IMG/VR virus record: IMGVR_UViG_3300006805_000089
Coordinates: 1-32,587 of that record
DNA from: a virus
Direction: 5' to 3' (one strand)
DNA length: 32,587 bases
The position numbers and the translations under genes were made by a program. The notes beneath the pieces were generated by a model, which made no database searches, was not told the DNA's origin, and saw nothing but the letters and a program-made list of their open reading frames with translations. This document shows, one piece after another, positions 7,070 through 13,630 of this stretch. Numbering within the stretch: the first letter of the stretch is position 1; each line of letters begins with the position of its first letter.

Positions 7070-7087
7070 GGGGGGCTGCGGCCCCCC
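7070..7087 (+). terminator. 7-bp G/C hairpin with TGCG tetraloop
   Basis: GGGGGGC at 7070-7076 pairs with GCCCCCC at 7081-7087 around TGCG, a UNCG-type tetraloop closed by C-G, so very stable in RNA. No U-tract follows. It lies between 6746-7060 and the DUF6011 gene. Confidence 0.55.
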
Positions 7088-7110
7088 ACATCACCACGAA
7101 AGGATCTGCC

Positions 7111-7575
7111 ATGCTTGCCCACTACGAGACCGGAAAAATCCCAGAGCCCACGCCCGGAGAGCTCTCGAGCGCGAACGACGCGCTCCGCTTCATCTTCGGC
7201 GGGAACGCCACCTTCACGATCCGCAGCGCCAAGACCGGCACGCGCTACACCTACAAGATCCGCCAGAAGGAGATCGGCAAGCCGTTCTTCGCGTCGGTCT
7301 TGTCCGGCCAGAACAACGAGACCGACTTCGACTATATCGGTTTCATCCCCGCCGCGACGCGCGACGTGCTGGTCGCCGGGAACAAGGGCAAACCGGACGC
7401 GCCGAGCTTTAAGGCGCTCGCATGGACAGTCGCCCAGCTCGCCACGAAGGCGCGGATCCCCGAGCATCTCGAGATCTTCCACGAGGGGCGCTGCTGTGCC
7501 TGCGGACGCAAGCTCACGACCCCCGAAAGCATCCTCTCCGGCATTGGGCCGGAGTGCGCCAAGAAACCCCACTGA
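7111..7575 (+). CDS. DUF6011 zinc-ribbon-like protein
   Basis: A 154-aa protein whose last 30 residues (GRCCACGRKLTTPESI, then GIGPECAKK) match the DUF6011 signature, CxxCGRxLTxPxSIxxGIGPxC, a treble-clef/zinc-ribbon fold with three to four cysteines. The upstream 120 residues form a globular domain with NATFTIRSAKTGTRYTYKI and FDYIGFIP, typical of the phage proteins to which this finger is attached. It probably binds nucleic acid or metal; the function is unknown. The start ATG is immediately preceded by AAAGGATCTGCC, the recurring left-arm start cassette. Confidence 0.8.
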   Translation: MLAHYETGKIPEPTPGELSSANDALRFIFGGNATFTIRSAKTGTRYTYKIRQKEIGKPFFASVLSGQNNETDFDYIGFIPAATRDVLVAGNKGKPDAPSFKALAWTVAQLATKARIPEHLEIFHEGRCCACGRKLTTPESILSGIGPECAKKPH

Positions 7576-7586
7576 AAGGATCTGCC

Positions 7587-7712
7587 ATGTGGTCACGTTT
7601 TATCGACTTCTTGAACGAGCACGACGCCATTGAGCGCGCGCTTCAAGCAATCATCGCCTGCGGCCTGATTTACGTCGGTTGCCTGCTCTTCTTCGTTCTT
7701 GTGACATTGTGA
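7587..7712 (+). CDS. 41-aa single-pass membrane peptide
   Basis: It begins at the ATG after AAAGGATCTGCC, a 12-nt leader identical to that of the previous gene. The N-terminal half is amphipathic (MWSRFIDFLNEHDAIERAL). The C-terminal half is one hydrophobic helix (IACGLIYVGCLLFFVLVTL). Such peptides in phage early regions can act on host membrane proteins or in superinfection exclusion, but nothing specific is shown. The excellent start context makes it likely to be translated. Confidence 0.6.
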   Translation: MWSRFIDFLNEHDAIERALQAIIACGLIYVGCLLFFVLVTL

Positions 7713-7720
7713 GGCGCGCC

Positions 7721-8059
7721 ATGCAGCTCCCCCTGTCCTATATGCTCCCCGCCCTCGATGGATCGAGCGCAGAGCGTGCCGCCGTCCTGCAAGAGATCCG
7801 AGATCGCGGGATCGTCGAGACGGACGATCTGGTCGCGTTGTGCTTCAAGGTCGAGGCGCTGCTCGACATTGCGGAGACCCGCGAGCTCGAGCTCATGCAA
7901 GACCTGATCGAGGCGCGCCGAGAGAAGACATCGACGACGGACATCGAGGAGATCCGCGAGACGGTCGCGAACGGATTTGCGGATCTGTCCGAGCTGCTAC
8001 CGAAGCACGCCGACTTGATCTATAACAAGTGCACCGAGACTTTGAGGAGCTTGATATGA
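7721..8059 (+). CDS. Hypothetical helical protein (112 aa)
   Basis: Not recognised. Apart from its first 20 residues it is almost entirely charged helix (AAVLQEIRDRGIVETDDL, VEALLDIAETRELELMQDL, TDIEEIRETVANGFADL), suggesting a coiled coil or helical bundle. The ATG follows GAGG seven bases upstream, and the stop overlaps the next start (ATGA). It is probably co-expressed with the small basic regulator-like protein downstream. It has no membrane segment and no cysteine motif. Confidence 0.7.
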   Translation: MQLPLSYMLPALDGSSAERAAVLQEIRDRGIVETDDLVALCFKVEALLDIAETRELELMQDLIEARREKTSTTDIEEIRETVANGFADLSELLPKHADLIYNKCTETLRSLI

Positions 8060-8235
8060 CCGACCAGAAACTAGACGCACGCCGCGCGCGCGATCGAGAG
8101 CGCAAGCGCGCCGAGCGCGCCGAGCTCGGGGAGCGCGGCCTTGTGCGCGTCGAGGTGCGCGTGCCGGTGGAGAAGGCGGACCAGATCCGCGCGCTTGCCG
8201 AGATCCTGCTTGCGGATCGAGGTCCGGAAAAGTAG
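8056..8235 (+). CDS. Small basic protein, possible ribbon-helix-helix regulator
   Basis: A 59-aa protein with a strongly basic N-terminus (ARRARDRERKRAERAE), then LVRVEVRVPVEKADQIRALAE, which fits a beta-strand plus two helices as in ribbon-helix-helix repressors (the RVEVRVP strand would contact DNA). It starts in an ATGA overlap behind GAGGAG. It is the last gene of the left arm. A palindrome GGTCCGGACC at 8285-8294 and a related GGTCCGGA at 8221-8228 lie close by and could be operators for such a protein; this link is speculative. Confidence 0.6.
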   Translation: MTDQKLDARRARDRERKRAERAELGERGLVRVEVRVPVEKADQIRALAEILLADRGPEK

Positions 8236-8332
8236 GTTTTAGATGACGCGCGCAACAAAACGGCAAGCAAGCGGTTTTTGTAGTGGTCCGGACCTGTCTG
8301 CGCTACGGCCTAGTCCTTCACCCTGCGCGTCT

Positions 8333-8357
8333 GGCCCCCGGAAGATCTCCGGGGGCC
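8333..8357. terminator. Bidirectional terminator between convergent arms
   Basis: GGCCCCCGGA at 8333-8342 pairs perfectly with TCCGGGGGCC at 8348-8357 (10 bp), loop AGATC, followed on the + strand by TTCTTCG. It lies between the last + gene (ends 8235) and the last - gene (ends 8365), where both transcripts must stop. The rest of 8236-8332 has no gene; it contains the palindrome GGTCCGGACC at 8285-8294. Confidence 0.75.
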
Positions 8358-8364
8358 TTCTTCG

Positions 8365-9207
8365 TCAGCCGATCAGCTTTGCGAGCGTCTTCGGGCCGAC
8401 GATCCCGTCCGGCGTCAAGCCGTTCGCTGTTTGCCACGCCTTGACGACGCGCTCCGTCCCCGGGCCGAAATCACCGTCTGCGGCGACGCCCAGAGCCTGC
8501 TGCACGCGCTTGACGAGCTCGCCCTTGCTACCGATGCGCAGCGTCTCGCTATGCGCTGTGGAGCCCGCTGCGGGCGCTGGTGCGGATCCGTCCAAGATCT
8601 TGAGAGCGCGGAGGAAGTGCGCGCGCCGATCGTCTAGGCCGATCGTGCCCCCGTTGACGAGCTTCGTCATCCGAACGATGTCCCCAGTGTCGCAGGCTTC
8701 TTCGTTGATCTTCCGACTGTTCCAATACCAGCACGCGCTCTCGAGCGCGCCGCGCTTGGTCTGAACGTAGTCGATGACCTCCTCTGCCGTGAGCCCGATC
8801 GTCTTCCCGAAGGCGGTGTAATTGTCGCGCCCGGTAAGTTGGATCGCGCCGCGCCCTCGGAAGCGATAACCGTCCCCCGAGGCGGTGTCTCCGTTGCCCA
8901 TGCGCGAAGCGTATACGATATTCGCAATCTTCTCGGGCTGCTTCGCATAGTCTGCGGCGTTGCGCCCAGCGTTCGCGAAATATTTGGGGAAGATCTTGTC
9001 GAGCGTCTCGGCGCGGTAGTGCAGGTTCTCCTCGAGCGTTTTTAGCCCTGCGCTCTCATGGCCGATTTGAGCGAAGAAACCAGCGATCCGGTGCGGCGTC
9101 GTGATCTGATACTTGGGCAGGATCTCGAGTGCGGCGTCGGCCCATGCCTCGGCCTCCGGGTTGCCGTGCAAGAGCTCGATGATCTTCGATCGGTCGAGCG
9201 CGCTCAT
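8365..9207 (-). CDS. Endolysin: GH19 chitinase-like muramidase with C-terminal peptidoglycan-binding domain
   Basis: The 280-aa protein has a GH19-type lysozyme domain (about residues 1-205). Its catalytic region is FAQIGHESAGLKTLEENL, with E51 the probable general acid and a second glutamate near 59-60; the substrate-cleft signature FRGRGAIQLTGRDNY follows. Residues 215-280 are a PG_binding_1 domain (IGSKGELVKRVQQALG, DGDFGPGTERVVKAWQ, LTPDGIVGPKTLAKL). No signal peptide is visible, so it needs a holin to reach the wall. It is the last gene of the right arm and starts in an ATGA overlap with the 53-aa gene, next to the holin-like gene at 9362-9628. Confidence 0.92.
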   Translation of the reverse strand: MSALDRSKIIELLHGNPEAEAWADAALEILPKYQITTPHRIAGFFAQIGHESAGLKTLEENLHYRAETLDKIFPKYFANAGRNAADYAKQPEKIANIVYASRMGNGDTASGDGYRFRGRGAIQLTGRDNYTAFGKTIGLTAEEVIDYVQTKRGALESACWYWNSRKINEEACDTGDIVRMTKLVNGGTIGLDDRRAHFLRALKILDGSAPAPAAGSTAHSETLRIGSKGELVKRVQQALGVAADGDFGPGTERVVKAWQTANGLTPDGIVGPKTLAKLIG

Positions 9208-9365
9208 TTAATCACCTTCTTGAGCATATCCACCGGGCTGTCGATCGCCGCCGACTTTATCATATCCTCGACTTTCGGCGGGAGATCCACCTGATCGAGG
9301 ACGGTGTCGACGATCTTCTCCTTCACTTTGCGCCCTATGAGCGCGCCTACGAGCTTTCCGATCAT
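9204..9365 (-). CDS. 53-aa amphipathic protein in the lysis region
   Basis: This short gene overlaps both neighbours by ATGA: its start overlaps the stop of the holin-like gene and its stop overlaps the endolysin start, so it is almost certainly translated. The sequence MIGKLVGALIGRKVKEKI begins an amphipathic helix, followed by VLDQVDLPPKVEDMI and a lysine-rich C-terminus (DMLKKVIK). It has no full membrane span. It may support lysis timing or attach to the membrane face, but no family is recognised. Confidence 0.75.
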   Translation of the reverse strand: MIGKLVGALIGRKVKEKIVDTVLDQVDLPPKVEDMIKSAAIDSPVDMLKKVIK

Positions 9366-9628
9366 TCTGAGCCCTCCTCGGTCTCTTGTTTGCGGTTGTT
9401 CGATGCTGCGAGCACGCCGCCCAGAGCGCCGACGATAAACGAGGCGATCGGGGTCAAGAGCTCGAAGAACTTGCGGTCGTTCTCGCTCGACGCGCCCATA
9501 GGCTGCGTCACGAAGATCAGCGAGTAAAGGATCGAGAAGATCGTCCCGCCGAGGATCAAGGTCAGCGTGACGCCGATAAAATAGCGGAGCTTCGCCTCCA
9601 TCAGGTCTGCGTCGTTTTTATTGGGCAA
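9362..9628 (-). CDS. Two-helix membrane protein, holin candidate
   Basis: The 88-aa protein has transmembrane helices at about residues 15-40 (YFIGVTLTLILGGTIFSILY and on) and 57-77 (LLTPIASFIVGALGGVLAA), with a charged C-terminus (NNRKQETEEGSE), typical of class II holins. FELLTPIASFIVGALGGV is a pattern I associate with small membrane proteins near lysis genes in marine phages. The TTG start at 9628 has GAGG eight bases upstream and overlaps the previous gene; ATG at 9601 is an alternative. It sits two genes upstream of the endolysin, which fits a holin, but it also belongs to the exported-protein block and may have another job there. Confidence 0.65.
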   Translation of the reverse strand: MPNKNDADLMEAKLRYFIGVTLTLILGGTIFSILYSLIFVTQPMGASSENDRKFFELLTPIASFIVGALGGVLAASNNRKQETEEGSE

Positions 9629-9818
9629 TGTCTTGTCCTCCTATCAGGTCGCTCGTGCACGACTTGAGAGCGGTGCACATTGGCGGGTTGCATTCAGGCG
9701 CGGACCAGCGCGCCGGATCTTGGCACGGGTAACGATAGAACCCATCTGCGGAAAAGTAGAAGATCGCGACGATAGCGGCGGCGAAGACCAGCCAGAGCAC
9801 TCTCTCAAGTTTTAGCAT
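9618..9818 (-). CDS. 66-aa membrane-anchored cysteine-containing protein
   Basis: It starts at the ATG at 9818 behind AAGGGA. One N-terminal membrane helix (VLWLVFAAAIVAIFYFSA) is followed by an external segment with four cysteines: RYPCQDPARW, PECNPP, MCTAL, SCTSDL. I have seen YPCQDPxxWxxPEC-type proteins in other marine phages near tail and lysis genes, without known function. The cysteines suggest disulphides in the periplasm. It overlaps the holin-like gene by 11 nt and is part of the 9362-13245 block. Confidence 0.7.
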   Translation of the reverse strand: MLKLERVLWLVFAAAIVAIFYFSADGFYRYPCQDPARWSAPECNPPMCTALKSCTSDLIGGQDIAQ

Positions 9819-9829
9819 TCCCTTATCCC

Positions 9830-10321
9830 CTATTGCGCGAGCGGGTTGTCTAGAGCCCGCTGCAATCTTCCATTTAGTCGGTCTTCGAGCTCTTTCATAT
9901 CTTGGTCTTGCGACATTCGGAGCTGGTCGCGCCGGGTCTCGAACCGCTTCTCGGCGTCGTCGATCAAGGTGCGGACCTTCTCTTCGTTTGTTCTGACGGC
10001 ATCTTCGGCCCGGTCGACCTGCTTCTCGAGCTGGATTATATCGTCCTTCAAGCCGTTCTTGATGTCGCGCGCGTAATCGAGCGCCTCTTGGACCTTGGCG
10101 TCCATGATCTCCATCTGCTGTTGATAGGCCCCAAGATCCATGCCCGCGACCTCTTCGACCTTCTGATACATCACGAACCCGCCATAGAGCGTGCCGCATA
10201 CGGTGGACAAAAGCGCGACGGCGGCGGCGATAGTCGCAGGCGTCATCCGCAGGCCGAGGACGGTGACCCCTTTGTCCTTTAGCCCTTCGATCTCCTCGAG
10301 CGCCTCGCCAAGATCCGTCAT
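9830..10321 (-). CDS. Membrane protein with long coiled coil (163 aa)
   Basis: It starts in an ATGA overlap with the upstream gene. Residues 1-20 are acidic, residues about 26-50 form one membrane helix (TPATIAAAVALLSTVCGTLY), and residues 55-163 are a long charged coiled coil ending RLQRALDNPLAQ. I know the pattern (GLRMTPATIAAA, coiled coil, RALDNPLA end) from uncharacterised phage proteins annotated as membrane or coil-containing. The topology suggests a membrane-anchored stalk. Possible roles include a spanin-like or scaffold component of the exported block; nothing shows enzymatic activity. Confidence 0.8.
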   Translation of the reverse strand: MTDLGEALEEIEGLKDKGVTVLGLRMTPATIAAAVALLSTVCGTLYGGFVMYQKVEEVAGMDLGAYQQQMEIMDAKVQEALDYARDIKNGLKDDIIQLEKQVDRAEDAVRTNEEKVRTLIDDAEKRFETRRDQLRMSQDQDMKELEDRLNGRLQRALDNPLAQ

Positions 10322-10722
10322 GGCTCGAAATCCATCTGCTCGTCTTGGAGCGCCTTCATCGCCTCGAGCTCTGCTTGGAGCTGTTGGATCTCGAGCCGCC
10401 GCTGTTGCAATTCGAGCAGATAGAGCTGGTCGCAATCAATTCGAGACTTGGGCGCGTTGAGCGGGATCACGATCCGCGCGAAGATCCCGAGGTCCTTTGT
10501 CTGCGGCGCTAGATCAGAGCCGCCAAGATTGTTGACACCGCCGAGCACGCCGACCTCGAGGTTCGTGCTCCCGCCGATCGCCATCGAACAGTCCAGATCC
10601 CCAGCGCGGAAACTATCACTTTGATAGGTCAAGGACGTCGAGGGGAGCTGCAATGCCAGCGAGGTGCTGTCCGCCTGCGCGGCCCCTCCTATCATCGCCA
10701 AGATCAGCGCGAGCCGCTTCAT
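10318..10722 (-). CDS. Exported protein with beta-rich domain and C-terminal coiled coil (134 aa)
   Basis: An N-terminal signal peptide (KRLALILAMIGGAAQA, cleavage near residue 17) is followed by a beta-rich, glycine/serine-rich domain (LALQLPSTSLTYQSDSF, CSMAIGGSTNLEVGVLGG, KDLGIFARIVIPL). Two cysteines (CSMA and DCDQL) could form a disulphide. From about residue 98 a leucine/glutamine coiled coil (LELQQRRLEIQQLQAELEAM) ends the protein. It is coupled by ATGA overlaps to both neighbours. The family is unknown to me; it looks like a secreted structural component rather than an enzyme. Confidence 0.78.
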   Translation of the reverse strand: MKRLALILAMIGGAAQADSTSLALQLPSTSLTYQSDSFRAGDLDCSMAIGGSTNLEVGVLGGVNNLGGSDLAPQTKDLGIFARIVIPLNAPKSRIDCDQLYLLELQQRRLEIQQLQAELEAMKALQDEQMDFEP

Positions 10723-11102
10723 GCGCGCTCTCCATCGAGCCGGGAGCAGATCCGAGACGAGATGATTGCGTTATCCTCCTGCCCAGCTCGAAGCATCGAG
10801 GTGGTGCAGACGTAGACGACGCGCGCCATGTCGTCCTCCCTGATGTAGATCTCGAAGTCCTGCCTGCCTCCCGGGGGGACGTGCATAACGCGCTGGGCCG
10901 AGGCGAAGACGATCGGGTTCATCTCGGCATCGAGCACGCTGATCGCGTAATACTCGACGTCATCTCGCGCGTTAAAGAGTGACAGATCGGCCTGCATGAT
11001 CTGCGCCATCGCCGATTGATGGAGCTTTGGATATGCCGGTGTCATCTCGTGCGCGCCCGCGCCCGTGGCAAACAAGATCAGGGCTGCGGCGGTCCGTTTC
11101 AT
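10719..11102 (-). CDS. Exported PapD-like (periplasmic chaperone N-domain-like) protein (127 aa)
   Basis: A signal peptide (KRTAAALILFATGAGA) precedes a domain whose strand pattern resembles the first Ig-like domain of pilus chaperones: ADLSLFNARDDVEYYAISVL (N-x-x-D, paired beta strands), NPIVFAS, then MHVPPGGRQDFEIYI and ARVVYVC, where PapD-like proteins have PPG-type turns before the donor strand. The second chaperone domain is absent and there is no usher gene, so it would be a minimal or divergent relative. It directly follows the pilin-like gene (ATGA overlap). The resemblance is by eye only. Confidence 0.75.
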   Translation of the reverse strand: MKRTAAALILFATGAGAHEMTPAYPKLHQSAMAQIMQADLSLFNARDDVEYYAISVLDAEMNPIVFASAQRVMHVPPGGRQDFEIYIREDDMARVVYVCTTSMLRAGQEDNAIISSRICSRLDGERA

Positions 11103-11593
11103 TTTGCGATACAGTCCGCTTGAATGACGGCGCGATAGGTTCCGGCGGGGAAGGCTTTGTTATAGCCATATTCTGCCGCGCTATCGACCTTGAACCATGT
11201 CGTCCCCGCGACGGTCAGATCGAACTCGGTCGTCGCATCATACTCGACCTTCGCCGCATCATAGGCCGACATCTGCGCGCTCGATACGCTCGAGACCGAC
11301 GCGCCCCCAGACCATGCGACGGTGTCGGTCAAGGTCGGGCTGGTCGAGAAGGCTGTCGGGTGCGTGATGCGCGCGATGTAGTAGCCCGCCAGCGCCACGT
11401 CGTAGCGGATGATCGGCGTCACGCCGCCGTCCGCTGCCAGCGCGCTTAACTTGTCCGCCGTCGGGTTGCCGTAAACGCCGGTGCGATCGGTGCGGATGAT
11501 GCACTTGGCCTGAACATTGCCTTCGATCTGGACGCCCTCGGCCAGCGCCATGTGCGGCAAGACGACCAAAAGAGCGATTGCGAGGTGTTTCAT
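11099..11593 (-). CDS. Exported pilin-like beta protein (164 aa)
   Basis: A clear signal peptide (KHLAIALLVVLPHMALA) precedes a beta-rich secreted domain. It begins EGVQIEGNVQAKCIIRTD and ends AGTYRAVIQADCIAK; the arrangement of one cysteine in an early strand and one in the last strand, with a GTYxAxIxA final strand, resembles fimbrial subunits (CS1 or spore-coat-U/type 1 pilin classes). The middle has repeated Thr/Ser-rich strands and WFKVDSAAEYGYNKAFPAG. It is followed immediately by the PapD-like gene, as pilins often are by chaperones. No usher is visible, so the similarity may be convergent. Function unknown. Confidence 0.75.
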   Translation of the reverse strand: MKHLAIALLVVLPHMALAEGVQIEGNVQAKCIIRTDRTGVYGNPTADKLSALAADGGVTPIIRYDVALAGYYIARITHPTAFSTSPTLTDTVAWSGGASVSSVSSAQMSAYDAAKVEYDATTEFDLTVAGTTWFKVDSAAEYGYNKAFPAGTYRAVIQADCIAK

Positions 11594-11604
11594 CTGCGCG
11601 TCTC

Positions 11605-12474
11605 CTATTGATACTGCGAGCCGATCAGTTGCTCGTGCAGCACTTGTTGAGCTAGGCCATTCCGTAGCCCGCGCTTGTTTTCTGGGATCTTCCCGTCGAC
11701 GAGCATGGGCGCGTCCGCATAAGATCCGCCCTCTAACTGCGCGGCGTAATAGACGGCCATGTCGGAAGTATAACCCATCGAGGCGATAATAGCATCCTGA
11801 GAAATCCCGTCGGCCAAGGCGAGCGCGTTCTTCGATGCGGCGAGCCCGCGCTCGAGCCGCGCCTTGCGTTTTTTATCGTCGCTCCGGTCTTCGTCGGCGG
11901 TCTCTTCGTTCTGATATTCTGCATCCGTTTTCGCGCTCGCGATCCGATAGGCGTCATCCTCTAAGGCGTCGTAGGTTGCTTGCTCCTCAATAGTCACCGG
12001 CGTCGCGGGGGGAACGTAGCCATCGCACGACGGGCTCGACTGCGGATTGGCGCATTCATCGACCCGGTAGGCGTAGATCACCGAGGCGTCCGAGATCGAG
12101 CCCTCGCCCTCGAGCTCGATGGATCCGATGCCCCAGTATTCGAGCGGGATGTTCGGCACGGGGACGCCCTTGGTGATCGTGTTCCCCGCGATGCCCGACC
12201 AGTCGTCGGTCTCGCGGAAGATGTAACCGGTCCCCAGCGCGTTCTCGTTCTGCACATGGACCAGCGCGTCCGCCGCCGGATCTTTGTCGATCGTGTATTG
12301 ATAAAAGACGCCGCTGATGTCCAAGCCCGGGACGTTTGGAACGACGTTACTCATGGCCCACGAGAGCGCGTCCGCTGCGGCGTTGCCGGTCGATCCGTAG
12401 GTGTAAGGATCAGATTGCGAGGAGGAGCCCCAGAACGCCAAGCAGAGCGCCCAGACCCATCTTTGTTTTGCCAT
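11605..12474 (-). CDS. Exported conserved phage protein (289 aa)
   Basis: The N-terminus MAKQRWVWALCLAFWGSSS is a signal peptide. The first half contains VVPNVPGLDISGV, VQNENALGTGYIFRETDD, GNTITKGVPVPNIPLEYW and GEGSISDASVIYAYR, segments I recognise from uncharacterised proteins in marine phages. Two cysteines bracket NPQSSPS. The second half is charged helix (EDRSDDKKRKARLERGLAAS) and an Ala/Gly-rich end. The ATG has AGGGG about nine bases upstream and lies inside the end of the previous gene (65-nt overlap). No domain of known function is seen. Confidence 0.8.
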   Translation of the reverse strand: MAKQRWVWALCLAFWGSSSQSDPYTYGSTGNAAADALSWAMSNVVPNVPGLDISGVFYQYTIDKDPAADALVHVQNENALGTGYIFRETDDWSGIAGNTITKGVPVPNIPLEYWGIGSIELEGEGSISDASVIYAYRVDECANPQSSPSCDGYVPPATPVTIEEQATYDALEDDAYRIASAKTDAEYQNEETADEDRSDDKKRKARLERGLAASKNALALADGISQDAIIASMGYTSDMAVYYAAQLEGGSYADAPMLVDGKIPENKRGLRNGLAQQVLHEQLIGSQYQ

Positions 12475-13006
12475 CGAGATGTCCCCTCGGGTTGCGATCA
12501 GCGCGCTCGGGATCCGCCTCCCACGCCGCCTTTGCCTCCTCGCCGATCATGCCGTCGTAGGGGCAAGGCGTCCCCGCATCGAGCATCGACTGAAAGACGC
12601 GCTCGTCTTGGCACATGGTCGAGACCGCTGCGACCTTCATCCCCATATCGTAGAGCGCCTTTGCGTTCTTGAGCATCTCGCAATTCATGTCGCGCGTCGT
12701 TTTGCCTGCCGATAGACCGAGGATCTGCGTCTGGACGGCGGCGGAGACCCCCACGGTGCAGATGTCATTCCCCGCGCCCGCGCTGAACTGCGGCGAAATA
12801 GCGGACGGCGGCGGGGAGATCAAGGTCGTCGTCATCTCGCCCGTCGTATTGACCGACCCGTCGGATCCCGACCATGTGCAGATGTAGCCCTCCGGGCACT
12901 CGACATCCGGAACCGTCTGAGAGTGCGCGAGAGCTGCGGCAAAAAGAAAACCCAAGACAAGGATGCAGATCACGATGACCTGATCTTTGTCTAGCTTGAT
13001 CTTCAT
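12410..13006 (-). CDS. Exported, twice-anchored cysteine-rich phage protein (198 aa)
   Basis: An N-terminal hydrophobic helix (VIVICILVLGFLFAAALAHS) is either a signal peptide or anchor. The outside domain has six or more cysteines (VECPEGYICTW, NDICTVG, DMNCEML, TMCQDERVF, GTPCPYDGMIG) and a helical core (AAVQTQILGLSAGKTTRDMN, LYDMGMKVAAVSTM). It ends in a C-terminal membrane helix (GLGALLGVLGLLLAI). The cysteine-containing core is one I know from uncharacterised phage proteins. Its last 65 nt also encode the signal peptide of the next gene in another frame. Starts by ATGA overlap. Confidence 0.8.
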   Translation of the reverse strand: MKIKLDKDQVIVICILVLGFLFAAALAHSQTVPDVECPEGYICTWSGSDGSVNTTGEMTTTLISPPPSAISPQFSAGAGNDICTVGVSAAVQTQILGLSAGKTTRDMNCEMLKNAKALYDMGMKVAAVSTMCQDERVFQSMLDAGTPCPYDGMIGEEAKAAWEADPERADRNPRGHLDGKTKMGLGALLGVLGLLLAI

Positions 13007-13245
13007 TTAGTGAGCCGATCAAGGAGCCGCTCGATCTTCGCATCGAGGTTGTCGATCCGAGAGATCACGCGGTTAAAGTCGGTGTGCATATCGACGCGCG
13101 TCACATAGTCGCGCGCCAGCTCTTCGCGGGTCTTGTTGAGGAGGATCTGTTGCCGTTGCAACTCGGCATAGAACGCCTTGAGAATGAACCCAGAGACGCC
13201 GAGCGCGGCGGTCAGGATCCCGCTCCATATCATCTCCGGGCTCAT
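13003..13245 (-). CDS. Small membrane protein with coiled coil (80 aa)
   Basis: One membrane helix (MIWSGILTAALGVSGFILKAF) is followed by a charged coiled coil (LQRQQILLNKTREELARDYV, RVISRIDNLDAKIERLLDRL). LLNKTREELARDYVTR is typical of small phage proteins in lysis regions. I chose the ATG at 13245 because GGAGG is seven bases upstream; GTG at 13251 is less well spaced. It could be a holin accessory or i-spanin-like protein; it is the first gene of the exported/membrane block after the tail fibre chaperone. Confidence 0.75.
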   Translation of the reverse strand: MSPEMIWSGILTAALGVSGFILKAFYAELQRQQILLNKTREELARDYVTRVDMHTDFNRVISRIDNLDAKIERLLDRLTK

Positions 13246-13247
13246 GT

Positions 13248-13622
13248 TCACGCCTCCGGATAGGGGAAGCGTGCTTTGATCTCTGCGATCTTAGCGAGCC
13301 ACTCGTCCGTCGTCGCTTCTTCGCGCTGGGATTTGAAGAACAGCGGGTCGGCTTCTGTCTTGTAGGCTTCTGCACGGGCTGCTCGTTGCATTTCAATCGT
13401 TAATGCCGGTTCAGGAAGTGGCTCAGGTTCAACTGGGTCTGGGATTTCCACAACAACCCATGATCCAGATACCCATTGCGCCAACTGTTTTTCACCAAGT
13501 GATGGTGGAGGCTCAGTGACGCAACCAGCGGGAATCAGCCAGTTGCCTTGATCAAGCGGGTCTGGATCAGCCATAGTCTGACCGACATAAAAGCCTTGGT
13601 GATCTGTCTGGTATACTTGCAT
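13248..13622 (-). CDS. Tail fibre chaperone-like protein (Tfa-like, 124 aa)
   Basis: It starts at the ATG at 13622 behind GAGG and overlaps the fibre gene's end. The N-terminus (YQTDHQGFYVGQTMADPDPL and NWLIPAGCV) is the standard opening of tail fibre assembly or tip proteins that fold the receptor-binding end of the adjacent fibre. A proline-rich stretch (VEPEPLPEPALT) follows, and a helical C-terminus (DEWLAKIAEIKARFPYPEA). The DNA of most of the gene is visibly lower in G+C than neighbouring genes, like the fibre's 3' end, while the last 80 bases return to the phage norm, suggesting a swapped cassette. Confidence 0.75.
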   Translation of the reverse strand: MQVYQTDHQGFYVGQTMADPDPLDQGNWLIPAGCVTEPPPSLGEKQLAQWVSGSWVVVEIPDPVEPEPLPEPALTIEMQRAARAEAYKTEADPLFFKSQREEATTDEWLAKIAEIKARFPYPEA

Positions 13623-13630
13623 GGCTGACC

